Source: Pseudomonas capeferrum (GTDB lineage Bacteria > Pseudomonadota > Gammaproteobacteria > Pseudomonadales > Pseudomonadaceae). From it: 64,000 nt of DNA. The position numbers were made by a program, and so were the translations under genes. The stretch covers positions 168,058 through 232,057 of the forward strand of contig NZ_JMIT01000003.1 in NCBI RefSeq assembly GCF_000731675.1, read 5' to 3'. A model generated the notes under the pieces. That model saw only the letters and a program-made list of their open reading frames with translations, did not search any database and was not told where the DNA came from. Numbering within the stretch: the first letter of the stretch is position 1; the number at the start of each line of letters is the position of its first letter. Of the stretch, positions 16,623-24,312 are shown one piece after another.

Positions 16623-17078
16623 ATGCCTTATGTACCGGTTACAGAGCTTTCGCAGTACGTTGGCAAGGAACTCGGACGTTCCGAATGGCTGACGATCGAC
16701 CAGCAGCGCATCAACCTGTTTGCCGAGGCCACAGGCGATTTCCAGTTCATTCATGTCGACCCGGAAAAGGCGGCGAAAACACCCTTTGGCGGCACCATTG
16801 CCCATGGTTTTCTGACGTTGTCGCTGATCCCGACATTGATGGAGGACATCCTGGTCCTGCCGCAAGGGCTGAAGATGGTGGTGAACTATGGGTTGGACAG
16901 CGTACGGTTCATCCAGCCGGTCAAGGTCAACAGCAAGGTGCGGCTGAAGGTGGACCTGGCTGAAGTGGTGGAGAAGAAGCCGGGGCAATGGTTGCTCAAG
17001 GCGATTGCAACGTTGGAAATCGAGAATGAAGACAAGCCTGCCTATATAGCTGAGTCGCTTTCGCTCTGTTTCGTCTAG
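16623..17078 (+). CDS. MaoC-like (R)-specific enoyl-CoA hydratase / dehydratase
   Basis: A 151-residue hot-dog-fold protein of the MaoC dehydratase family. The hydratase-2 motif is clear: FAEATGDFQFIHVDPEKAAKTPFGGTIAHGFLTLSL contains the catalytic Asp and His. It probably hydrates enoyl-CoA esters in fatty-acid or polyhydroxyalkanoate metabolism; the natural substrate cannot be read from sequence. The start at 16623 follows ggagag; an upstream in-frame extension to 16557 is not protein-like. It is monocistronic, followed by a REP-like element. Confidence 0.9.
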   Translation: MPYVPVTELSQYVGKELGRSEWLTIDQQRINLFAEATGDFQFIHVDPEKAAKTPFGGTIAHGFLTLSLIPTLMEDILVLPQGLKMVVNYGLDSVRFIQPVKVNSKVRLKVDLAEVVEKKPGQWLLKAIATLEIENEDKPAYIAESLSLCFV

Positions 17079-17127
17079 GCACCACGATAACTGTGGGGGC
17101 AACTGTCTTGTGCTTGCTCTGCCATCG

Positions 17128-17177
17128 CCGGGGCCGCTCTGCGGCCCTTTCGCGACACAAGGCCGCTCCTACAGGGT
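17128..17177. repeat. REP-like element with GC hairpin
   Basis: A hairpin ggggccgctctgcggccc is followed by ctttcgcgacacaaggccgctcctacagg, which resembles the P. putida REP consensus (tcgcgggtaaacccgctcctacagg). It lies between the maoC-like gene and prmA and probably doubles as a transcript end. The rest of the 198-base gap shows no clear promoter. Confidence 0.6.
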
Positions 17178-17276
17178 CCGCGCCTGGTCTTCTCTACAAA
17201 CCCTGCGCACTCGCGTAAACTGCCAGCCTTCGCGCAGCCTCGGGCTGCCCCTGTCGATTTACCAAAGGTGCCCGCC

Positions 17277-18155
17277 ATGCCCTGGCTGCAAGTACGCCTG
17301 GCCATCAGCCCGGAACAAGCCGAAACCTACGAAGACGCGCTGCTTGAAGTCGGCGCCGTCTCAGTCACGTTCGTGGACGCAGAAGACCAACCGATCTTCG
17401 AACCCGACCTCAACACCACGCCCCTGTGGTCGCACACCCATTTGCTGGCCCTGTTCGAGGCCGATGCCGAACCCGAGCAGGTGTTCGCCCACGTCCGCCT
17501 GCTGACCGGCGCCGAGCTGCCCGAGCACCAGGCCGAAGTGATCGAAGACCAGGACTGGGAGCGCAGCTGGATGGACAACTTCCAGCCGATGCGCTTCGGC
17601 CGCCGCTTGTGGATCGTGCCAAGCTGGCACGAAGCCCCGGAGAAGGACGCAGTCAACCTGCTGCTCGACCCGGGCCTGGCGTTTGGCACCGGCACGCACC
17701 CGACCACCGCCCTGTGCCTGGAATGGCTCGACGGCCAGCAACTCGAAGGCACCCACGTGCTGGACTTCGGCTGCGGGTCGGGGATTCTGGCCATCGCGGC
17801 GCTGCTGCTGGGCGCCCGCGAAGCGGTCGGCACCGACATCGACGTGCAGGCGCTGGAAGCCTCGCGCGACAACGCCGGGCGCAACGGCATCGCTGACGCA
17901 CAGTTCCCCCTGTACCTGCCCGAGCACATGCCGGCCATGCAAGCCGACGTACTGGTCGCCAACATCCTGGCCGGCCCGCTGGTCTCGCTGGCGCCACAGT
18001 TGTCTGGCCTGGTTCGCCCTGGCGGCCTGCTGGCACTGTCGGGCATCCTTGCCGAACAAGGCGAGGAAGTGGCCGCTGCCTACGCCGCCGACTTCGAGCT
18101 GGACCCGATCGCCGTACGCGATGGTTGGGTGCGCATCAGTGGTCGCCGCCGTTAA
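17277..18155 (+). CDS. prmA: Ribosomal protein L11 methyltransferase
   Basis: Trimethylates lysines and the N-terminus of ribosomal protein L11. The 292-residue protein has an N-terminal substrate-recognition domain (MPWLQVRLAISPEQAE) and a C-terminal class I SAM methyltransferase domain with DPGLAFGTGTHPTT, VLDFGCGSGILAIAA and VLVANILAGPL (NPPY-like catalytic segment). The ATG at 17277 has aaggtg at good spacing; a GTG nine bases upstream is less likely. Confidence 0.97.
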   Translation: MPWLQVRLAISPEQAETYEDALLEVGAVSVTFVDAEDQPIFEPDLNTTPLWSHTHLLALFEADAEPEQVFAHVRLLTGAELPEHQAEVIEDQDWERSWMDNFQPMRFGRRLWIVPSWHEAPEKDAVNLLLDPGLAFGTGTHPTTALCLEWLDGQQLEGTHVLDFGCGSGILAIAALLLGAREAVGTDIDVQALEASRDNAGRNGIADAQFPLYLPEHMPAMQADVLVANILAGPLVSLAPQLSGLVRPGGLLALSGILAEQGEEVAAAYAADFELDPIAVRDGWVRISGRRR

Positions 18156-18195
18156 GCGGGCCTAGAATAACCTTTGTACAACCCCGGATCGCCGC

Positions 18196-19551
18196 ATGAC
18201 CGACAGTTTCGTCACCCAGTGCCCGCATTGCCAGACCAGCTTTCGCGTCACCCATCACCAGTTGAGTGTGGCGCGCGGGGTGGTGCGTTGCGGCCATTGC
18301 CTGCAGGTGTTCAACGCCGCAAAGCAACTGCTGGAGCAGAACCGTACCGATGCCGCCAGCACCCCCGTGGTGCCGCCAGCACCGGCCGCGCCTGCCGAAC
18401 CGGTTGCCGCGCCTGCGGTTACGCCCGATCCGCCCATCAGCGAGCGCCCAGCGGCCATCGAGGAAGACTGGGCGCTCACCGCCCAGGCCCTGGATGAACT
18501 GGACCTGGACCAGGAGCTTGCCCGCCTTGAACGTCGCGGCGACCCTGCCGCCGCTCGCCCGGTCAAGCCGGACAACGGCTTGCAGGCCCGCCGTGACGAG
18601 CATCAGCCAGACGCGCATGCCGACACCCTGTTCGGCAACGCCACCGACGACCGCTTCGAGCAGCAGCAGGCGCCCGCGCCTGCACCGGTGCTGCTGGAAC
18701 AGGAACCTCTGGACCTGGAGCCGGCCCCGGGCGATCGCACCGAGCCGACCCTGGGCGGCCATCTGGACCTGGACATCGACGATGAGCCGCCTGTACGCCG
18801 GGACATCGAGGCCGACGAGCACCATGCGTTCGTCAGCGAGCACTTCGCCGCCAGCGATGATGCCGCCCCGGAAAAGGACCTGAGCGCCCGCGACGACGAC
18901 GAACTGGACCTGCACCTGTCGGCCCATCACGACGACCCTGACGCGCCGCTGCCCGGCGAACGCCTGGAGCCAGGCCTGTCCAGCAGACCCGAGCGTGCAC
19001 CGCGCAAGGAGCCGCTGGTCGACGTGGTCGACGACCCGCTGCAACTGGGCTGGGAAAAACCCCAGCCGAACTGGGGCAAGCGCCTGCTGTGGGGCTGCCT
19101 GACGCTGCTGGCCGCCGGCCTGCTGGCGTTCCAGTACGTCTGGTTCCACTTCGACGAAATGGCCCGCCAAGACCAGTACCGGCCGATCTTCCAGCAGTTG
19201 TGCCCGGTATTGGGCTGCAAGGTGCCGACCCGCGTCGACATCGCCCGCATCAAGAGCAGCAACCTGGTGGTGCGCAGCCATCCGGACTTCAAGGGTGCGC
19301 TGATCGTCGATGCGATCATCTACAACCGCGCGCCCTTCGCCCAGCCGTTCCCGCTGCTGGAGCTGCGCTTCGCCGACCTCAATGGCCAATTGATCGCCAG
19401 CCGGCGCTTCAAACCGAGCGAGTACCTCTCCGGCGAACTGGCCGGGCGTGGCGAAATGCCCAGCCAGACCCCGATCCACATCGCCCTGGACATCCTCGAC
19501 CCGGGCCCCAAGGCCGTGAACTACAGCCTCAGCTTCCGCTCGCCGGAATAA
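18196..19551 (+). CDS. Zinc-ribbon and DUF3426 domain membrane protein
   Basis: A 451-residue protein with an N-terminal MJ0042-type zinc finger (CPHC at residues 9-12 and CGHC at 32-35), a long acidic, proline- and alanine-rich low-complexity linker (about 40-290), one membrane helix (about 295-315) and a C-terminal DUF3426 domain (about 320-450) expected in the periplasm. This layout is common in gammaproteobacteria between prmA and dusB but no function is established. It begins 40 bases after prmA and could share its transcript. Confidence 0.9.
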   Translation: MTDSFVTQCPHCQTSFRVTHHQLSVARGVVRCGHCLQVFNAAKQLLEQNRTDAASTPVVPPAPAAPAEPVAAPAVTPDPPISERPAAIEEDWALTAQALDELDLDQELARLERRGDPAAARPVKPDNGLQARRDEHQPDAHADTLFGNATDDRFEQQQAPAPAPVLLEQEPLDLEPAPGDRTEPTLGGHLDLDIDDEPPVRRDIEADEHHAFVSEHFAASDDAAPEKDLSARDDDELDLHLSAHHDDPDAPLPGERLEPGLSSRPERAPRKEPLVDVVDDPLQLGWEKPQPNWGKRLLWGCLTLLAAGLLAFQYVWFHFDEMARQDQYRPIFQQLCPVLGCKVPTRVDIARIKSSNLVVRSHPDFKGALIVDAIIYNRAPFAQPFPLLELRFADLNGQLIASRRFKPSEYLSGELAGRGEMPSQTPIHIALDILDPGPKAVNYSLSFRSPE

Positions 19552-19554
19552 GCG

Positions 19555-19640
19555 ACAAGCGGCTAGCCGCAAGCTACAAGACAAGAGGCCCAGACCGCGC
19601 CCGCTTTTGTCTTGCCGCTTGCGGCTTGCGGCTTGAAGCT
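19555..19640. repeat. Long imperfect inverted repeat (gcttgcggcttg family)
   Basis: The arms acaagcggctagccgcaagc... (19555-19585) and ...cttgccgcttgcggcttg... (19603-19640) are about 30 bases each and largely complementary, with a 17-base centre. Repeats built from gcttgcggcttg are frequent in intergenic Pseudomonas DNA. Here it follows the DUF3426 gene and would form a strong RNA hairpin ending that transcript. Confidence 0.6.
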
Positions 19641-19685
19641 CAAAGTCATAAGCCGACAACTGTTCAGATTTTATCCAAATCCATC

Positions 19686-19714
19686 TTTATCCGGTCACCG
19701 AGAGCGGGTATCAT
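19686..19714 (+). promoter_or_regulatory. dusB: Candidate sigma-70 promoter for dusB-fis
   Basis: A TATCAT at 19709-19714 and a weak TTTATC at 19686-19691 are separated by 17 bases, with the dusB ATG 50 bases downstream of the -10 element. The -35 match is poor. In enterobacteria the dusB-fis promoter is growth-rate controlled; nothing here proves that for this organism. Confidence 0.3.
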
Positions 19715-19764
19715 GCCCACCCTTTTTCGAACTCCAAGATTCGGCCCCACAACAGGGATCACCT

Positions 19765-20778
19765 ATGTCGGCGGTACGCATCGGCCCATACACACTGCGC
19801 AACAACCTGATCCTCGCCCCCATGGCCGGGGTCACGGACCAGCCTTTCCGAACACTTTGCAAGCGCCTTGGCGCAGGCATGGTGGTATCGGAGATGGTGT
19901 CCAGCGACATGAACCTGTGGAACAGCCGCAAGTCGAGCCTGCGCCGCATCCACGAAGGTGATCCCGAGCCACGCTCGGTACAGATCGCCGGTGGTGACGC
20001 ACAGATGATGGCGGCGGCGGCAAAGGCCAACGTACAAGCGGGTGCCCAGATCATCGATATCAACATGGGCTGCCCGGCAAAAAAAGTCTGCAACAAAGCT
20101 GCAGGCTCTGCTTTATTGAGAGATGAAGCCTTGGTCAGCGAGATTCTCCACGCCGTGGTAGGCGCCGTGGACGTCCCGGTGACGCTGAAGATCCGCACTG
20201 GCTGGGATCGGGCGAACAAGAACGGCCTGAATGTGGCGAAGATCGCCGAGCAGGCCGGTATCCAGGCGCTGGCGGTGCATGGCCGCACACGCGCCGACCT
20301 GTACACAGGCGAAGCAGAATACGACACCATCGCTGCCATCAAGCAGGCGGTGTCTATCCCGGTATTTGCCAACGGCGATATCACTTCGCCAGAAAAGGCC
20401 CGGGCGGTACTGGACGCCACTGGCGTCGATGGCCTGTTGATCGGCCGCGCCGCCCAGGGGCGGCCATGGATCTTTCGCGAGATCGAGCATTACCTGCGTA
20501 CTGGCGAACACTTGCCAGCCCCGCAGCTGGACGAAGTGGAACGCATCCTGCTGGAGCACCTGGCCGCGCTGCATGCCTTCTATGGCGATGTGATGGGCGT
20601 ACGTATTGCCCGCAAGCACGTTGGCTGGTACCTGGCGACACGACCCGGCGGCAAGGAGTTTCGCTCCCGGTTCAATGCTTTGGAAGACACACAAGCGCAG
20701 TGCGCCAACGTTCGCGCGTTTTTCAGTGAACGTCGACAGAGCCTTGAGACAGAGGACGGACAAGGGGTGGCCGCATGA
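19765..20778 (+). CDS. dusB: tRNA-dihydrouridine synthase B
   Basis: FMN- and NADPH-dependent enzyme that reduces a uridine in the D-loop of tRNAs. The 337-residue TIM-barrel protein has LAPMAGVTDQPFR, the catalytic cysteine in NMGCPAKKV (about Cys103), RTGWD, HGRTR and GRAAQGRPW. The start at 19765 is the family-typical N-terminus. Its stop codon overlaps the fis ATG by four bases, the dusB-fis operon arrangement of gammaproteobacteria. Confidence 0.97.
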   Translation: MSAVRIGPYTLRNNLILAPMAGVTDQPFRTLCKRLGAGMVVSEMVSSDMNLWNSRKSSLRRIHEGDPEPRSVQIAGGDAQMMAAAAKANVQAGAQIIDINMGCPAKKVCNKAAGSALLRDEALVSEILHAVVGAVDVPVTLKIRTGWDRANKNGLNVAKIAEQAGIQALAVHGRTRADLYTGEAEYDTIAAIKQAVSIPVFANGDITSPEKARAVLDATGVDGLLIGRAAQGRPWIFREIEHYLRTGEHLPAPQLDEVERILLEHLAALHAFYGDVMGVRIARKHVGWYLATRPGGKEFRSRFNALEDTQAQCANVRAFFSERRQSLETEDGQGVAA

Positions 20779-21095
20779 CGATGATGACCGAGACATTTGT
20801 GAGTGGAACAACGCCCGTGAGCGACAACGCCAACCTGAAACAGCACCTCAACACGCCGAGCGAAGAGGGCCAGACCCTTCGCGACAGCGTCGAGAAGGCG
20901 CTGCACAACTACTTCGCCCACCTGGAAGGCGCGACCGTCACGGACGTGTACAACCTGGTGCTCTCCGAAGTCGAGGCGCCCCTGCTTGAAAGCGTGATGA
21001 ACTACGTGAAGGGCAACCAGACCAAGGCCAGCGAGATGCTCGGGCTCAACCGAGGCACCCTGCGCAAGAAGCTCAAGCAGTACGACTTGTTGTAA
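20775..21095 (+). CDS. fis: DNA-binding protein Fis
   Basis: Nucleoid-associated protein and transcription factor. The 106-residue product has the C-terminal helix-turn-helix characteristic of Fis (NQTKASEMLGLNRGTLRKKL, residues about 81-100) and a central dimerisation region (LRDSVEKALHNYFAHLEG). Pseudomonas Fis is slightly longer at the N-terminus than the E. coli protein. It overlaps dusB by four bases and is followed by an intrinsic terminator. Confidence 0.97.
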   Translation: MTMMTETFVSGTTPVSDNANLKQHLNTPSEEGQTLRDSVEKALHNYFAHLEGATVTDVYNLVLSEVEAPLLESVMNYVKGNQTKASEMLGLNRGTLRKKLKQYDLL

Positions 21096-21112
21096 GCCAG
21101 AATCCCAATCAG

Positions 21113-21145
21113 AAAAGGCGGCTCCTGCAAAGGGACGCCTTTTTT
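21113..21145 (+). terminator. Intrinsic terminator after fis
   Basis: The stem aaaaggcg / cgcctttt with a T-run lies 18 bases after the fis stop codon and ends about 30 bases before the purH start. It separates the dusB-fis transcript from purH, although the short gap leaves little room for a purH promoter, so some read-through is likely. Confidence 0.65.
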
Positions 21146-21174
21146 GCTGACTCCACCGCGTTATGGAATCCGAA

Positions 21175-22782
21175 ATGACCGACCAGACTACCCGCCTGCC
21201 GATCCGCCGCGCCCTGATCAGCGTCTCCGACAAGACCGGTATCCTCGAATTCGCCCGTGAGCTGCAGCAGCTCGGTGTCGAGATCCTGTCCACCGGCGGC
21301 ACCTACAAGCTGCTCAAGGATAACGGCGTGAACGCGGTGGAAGTGGCCGACTACACCGGCTTCGCCGAAATGATGGATGGCCGGGTCAAGACCCTGCACC
21401 CGAAAATCCACGGCGGCATTCTGGGCCGTCGCGGCGTCGACGACGCCATCATGAACGAGCACGGCATCAAGCCGATCGACCTGGTCGCCGTCAACCTGTA
21501 CCCCTTCGAAGCGACCATCTCCAAGCCAGGCTGCGACCTGCCGACCGCCATCGAGAACATCGACATCGGTGGCCCGACCATGGTCCGCTCGGCCGCCAAG
21601 AACCACAAGGATGTCGCCATCGTGGTCAACGCCAGCGACTACGCCAGCGTCCTCGACGGCCTGAAAGCCGGTGGCCTGACCTACGCCCAGCGCTTCGACC
21701 TGATGCTCAAGGCCTTCGAGCACACTGCTGCCTACGACGGCATGATCGCCAACTACATGGGCACCATCGACCAGGCCAAAGAAACCCTGTCGACGTCCGA
21801 CCGCAGCGAATTCCCGCGCACCTTCAACAGCCAGTTCGTCAAGGCCCAGGAAATGCGCTACGGCGAGAACCCGCACCAGAGCGCGGCGTTCTATGTCGAA
21901 GCGCGCAAGGGTGAGGCGAGCATCTCCTCCGCCATCCAGCTGCAAGGCAAAGAGCTGTCGTTCAACAACGTGGCCGACACCGACGCCGCACTGGAGTGCG
22001 TGAAGAGCTTCGTCAAGCCGGCCTGCGTCATCGTCAAGCACGCCAACCCGTGCGGCGTGGCCGTGGTACCGGAAGAAGAAGGCGGCATCCGCAAGGCCTA
22101 TGACCTGGCCTACGCCACCGACACCGAGTCGGCGTTTGGCGGCATCATCGCCTTCAACCGCGAGCTGGACGGCGAAACCGCCAAGGCCATTGTCGAGCGC
22201 CAGTTCGTCGAAGTGATCATCGCCCCGAAAATTTCCCAGGCCGCCCGCGACGTGGTGGCTGCCAAGCAGAACGTGCGCCTGCTGGAGTGCGGCGAGTGGC
22301 CTGCCGAGCGTGCTGCCGGCTGGGACTTCAAGCGGGTCAACGGTGGTTTGCTGGTACAGAGCCGCGATATCGGCATGATCACCGCCGATGACCTGAAGAT
22401 CGTCACCAAACGCGCACCGACCGAGCAAGAAGTCCATGACTTGGTGTTCGCCTGGAAAGTGGCCAAGTTCGTCAAGTCCAACGCCATCGTCTACGCCAAG
22501 CAGCGCCAGACCATCGGCGTCGGCGCCGGCCAGATGAGCCGCGTCAACTCCGCCCGCATTGCTGCAATCAAGGCCGAGCATGCTGGCCTGCAGGTACAAG
22601 GCGCGGTCATGGCATCGGATGCGTTCTTCCCGTTCCGTGACGGCATCGACAATGCAGCAAAAGTGGGTATCAGCGCCGTGATCCAGCCGGGTGGCTCGAT
22701 GCGCGATGCCGAGGTGATTGCTGCCGCTGATGAAGCCGGTATCGCCATGGTCTTCACCGGTATGCGCCACTTCCGCCACTGA
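21175..22782 (+). CDS. purH: Bifunctional AICAR formyltransferase / IMP cyclohydrolase
   Basis: Catalyses the last two steps of IMP synthesis. The 535-residue protein has the N-terminal MGS-like cyclohydrolase domain (ALISVSDKTG, ILSTGGTYKLL, KTLHPKIHGGIL) and the C-terminal transformylase domain with the catalytic Lys-His in IVKHANPCGVA and RQTIGVGAGQMSRV. The ATG at 21175 (MTDQTTRL) is preferred to one 12 bases upstream because of ggaa spacing. It is followed by purD. Confidence 0.97.
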   Translation: MTDQTTRLPIRRALISVSDKTGILEFARELQQLGVEILSTGGTYKLLKDNGVNAVEVADYTGFAEMMDGRVKTLHPKIHGGILGRRGVDDAIMNEHGIKPIDLVAVNLYPFEATISKPGCDLPTAIENIDIGGPTMVRSAAKNHKDVAIVVNASDYASVLDGLKAGGLTYAQRFDLMLKAFEHTAAYDGMIANYMGTIDQAKETLSTSDRSEFPRTFNSQFVKAQEMRYGENPHQSAAFYVEARKGEASISSAIQLQGKELSFNNVADTDAALECVKSFVKPACVIVKHANPCGVAVVPEEEGGIRKAYDLAYATDTESAFGGIIAFNRELDGETAKAIVERQFVEVIIAPKISQAARDVVAAKQNVRLLECGEWPAERAAGWDFKRVNGGLLVQSRDIGMITADDLKIVTKRAPTEQEVHDLVFAWKVAKFVKSNAIVYAKQRQTIGVGAGQMSRVNSARIAAIKAEHAGLQVQGAVMASDAFFPFRDGIDNAAKVGISAVIQPGGSMRDAEVIAAADEAGIAMVFTGMRHFRH

Positions 22783-22881
22783 TTTACGGCAATCGGCCGC
22801 ACTGAAGCAGGCATCTGCTTCATTGCGACCTCGTACAGCGTGAGGCTTTGCCTTACGCCCGAAAGAATTCGAGGTTTTGAC

Positions 22882-24177
22882 ATGAAAGTTTTGATCATCG
22901 GCAGCGGCGGCCGTGAGCACGCCCTGGCCTGGAAAGTTGCCCAGGACCCACGCGTCGAGAAAGTCTTCGTTGCCCCAGGCAACGCTGGCACCGCCATTGA
23001 AGCCAAGTGCGAGAACGTTGCCATCGACGTGTGCGCCCTGGAGCAACTGGCCGACTTCGCCGAGAAGAACGTCGACCTGACCATCGTCGGCCCGGAAGCG
23101 CCACTGGTCATCGGTGTGGTCGACCTGTTCCGCAGCCGTGGCCTGGACTGCTTCGGCCCCACCAAGGGCGCGGCCCAGCTGGAAGGCTCCAAGGCCTTCA
23201 CCAAGGATTTCCTGGCGCGTCACAAGATCCCGACCGCCGACTACCAGAACTTCACCGAAATCGAGCCAGCCCTGGCCTACCTGCAGGAAAAGGGTGCGCC
23301 GATCGTGATCAAGGCCGACGGCCTGGCTGCGGGCAAAGGCGTGATCGTCGCCATGACCCTGCAGGAAGCCGAAGACGCCGTGCGTGACATGCTGGCTGGC
23401 AACGCCTTTGGCGACGCTGGCTCGCGTGTGGTGATCGAAGAGTTCCTGGACGGCGAGGAAGCCAGCTTCATCGTCATGGTCGACGGCCACAACGTGCTGC
23501 CAATGGCCACCAGCCAGGACCACAAGCGCGTCGGCGACGCCGACACCGGCCCGAACACCGGCGGCATGGGCGCTTACTCCCCTGCCCCGGTCGTCACCGC
23601 CGACGTGCACCAGCGCGTGATGGACCAGGTCATCTGGCCGACCGTGCGCGGTATGGCCGAGGAAGGCAACGTCTACACCGGCTTCCTCTACGCGGGCCTG
23701 ATGATCGACAAAGCGGGCAACCCCAAGGTCATCGAGTTCAACTGCCGCTTCGGCGACCCGGAAACCCAGCCCGTCATGCTGCGCCTGGAATCGAGCCTGG
23801 TGCTGCTGATCGAGGCCGCTTTCGCCAAGGCCCTGGACAAGGTCGAAGCGCAGTGGAACCCACGGCCGAGCCTGGGCGTAGTACTGGCCGCCGGCGGCTA
23901 CCCGGGCGACTACGCCAAGGGTGACGCAATCAGCGGCCTGGACGCGGCTGCCAAGCTCGAAGGCAAGGTGTTCCACGCTGGCACCACCCTCAAAGATGGC
24001 CAGGTGGTGACCGCCGGCGGCCGTGTGCTCTGCGCGACCGCCCTGGGCGAGACCGTCGAAGCCGCTCAGCAGCAGGCCTACCGCCTGGCAGAGCAGGTCA
24101 AATGGGACGGCAGCTTCTACCGCACCGACATCGGCTACCGGGCCATCGCCCGCGAGCGCGGTGAACACCAGCAGTAA
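22882..24177 (+). CDS. purD: Phosphoribosylamine-glycine ligase
   Basis: ATP-grasp enzyme that joins glycine to phosphoribosylamine to make GAR in purine synthesis. The 431-residue product has the N-terminal LIIGSGGREHALAWK, the ATP-grasp stretch PIVIKADGLAAGKGV and EFNCRFGDPETQ. It lies 99 bases after purH; the gap holds a small hairpin (gaagcag / ctgcttc, 22805-22822). purH-purD-retS is the order known from Pseudomonas. Confidence 0.97.
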   Translation: MKVLIIGSGGREHALAWKVAQDPRVEKVFVAPGNAGTAIEAKCENVAIDVCALEQLADFAEKNVDLTIVGPEAPLVIGVVDLFRSRGLDCFGPTKGAAQLEGSKAFTKDFLARHKIPTADYQNFTEIEPALAYLQEKGAPIVIKADGLAAGKGVIVAMTLQEAEDAVRDMLAGNAFGDAGSRVVIEEFLDGEEASFIVMVDGHNVLPMATSQDHKRVGDADTGPNTGGMGAYSPAPVVTADVHQRVMDQVIWPTVRGMAEEGNVYTGFLYAGLMIDKAGNPKVIEFNCRFGDPETQPVMLRLESSLVLLIEAAFAKALDKVEAQWNPRPSLGVVLAAGGYPGDYAKGDAISGLDAAAKLEGKVFHAGTTLKDGQVVTAGGRVLCATALGETVEAAQQQAYRLAEQVKWDGSFYRTDIGYRAIARERGEHQQ

Positions 24178-24312
24178 CCTTTACCGAAGCGCCGTGACGC
24201 CTTGCGCCCACGGCCTTCGGCTCGTCGACAGGGCCCTGTGTGGGCCTTGCCTTCGACTTGGCGCGCCGCGCATAGTTAGTATCCGGCACATCGGCTAAGA
24301 AGGGATTTCGTA

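Noticed and set aside
18136..19659. A 507-residue minus-strand open frame over the zinc-ribbon gene
   Set aside because: The plus-strand frame has a real CxxC zinc finger and DUF3426 domain; the antisense frame has no signatures.
21109..24168. A 1019-residue open frame on the minus strand across purH and purD
   Set aside because: It is antisense to two clear purine genes, has biased composition rich in His, Gln, Val and Asp typical of high-GC shadow frames, and contains no recognisable domain.
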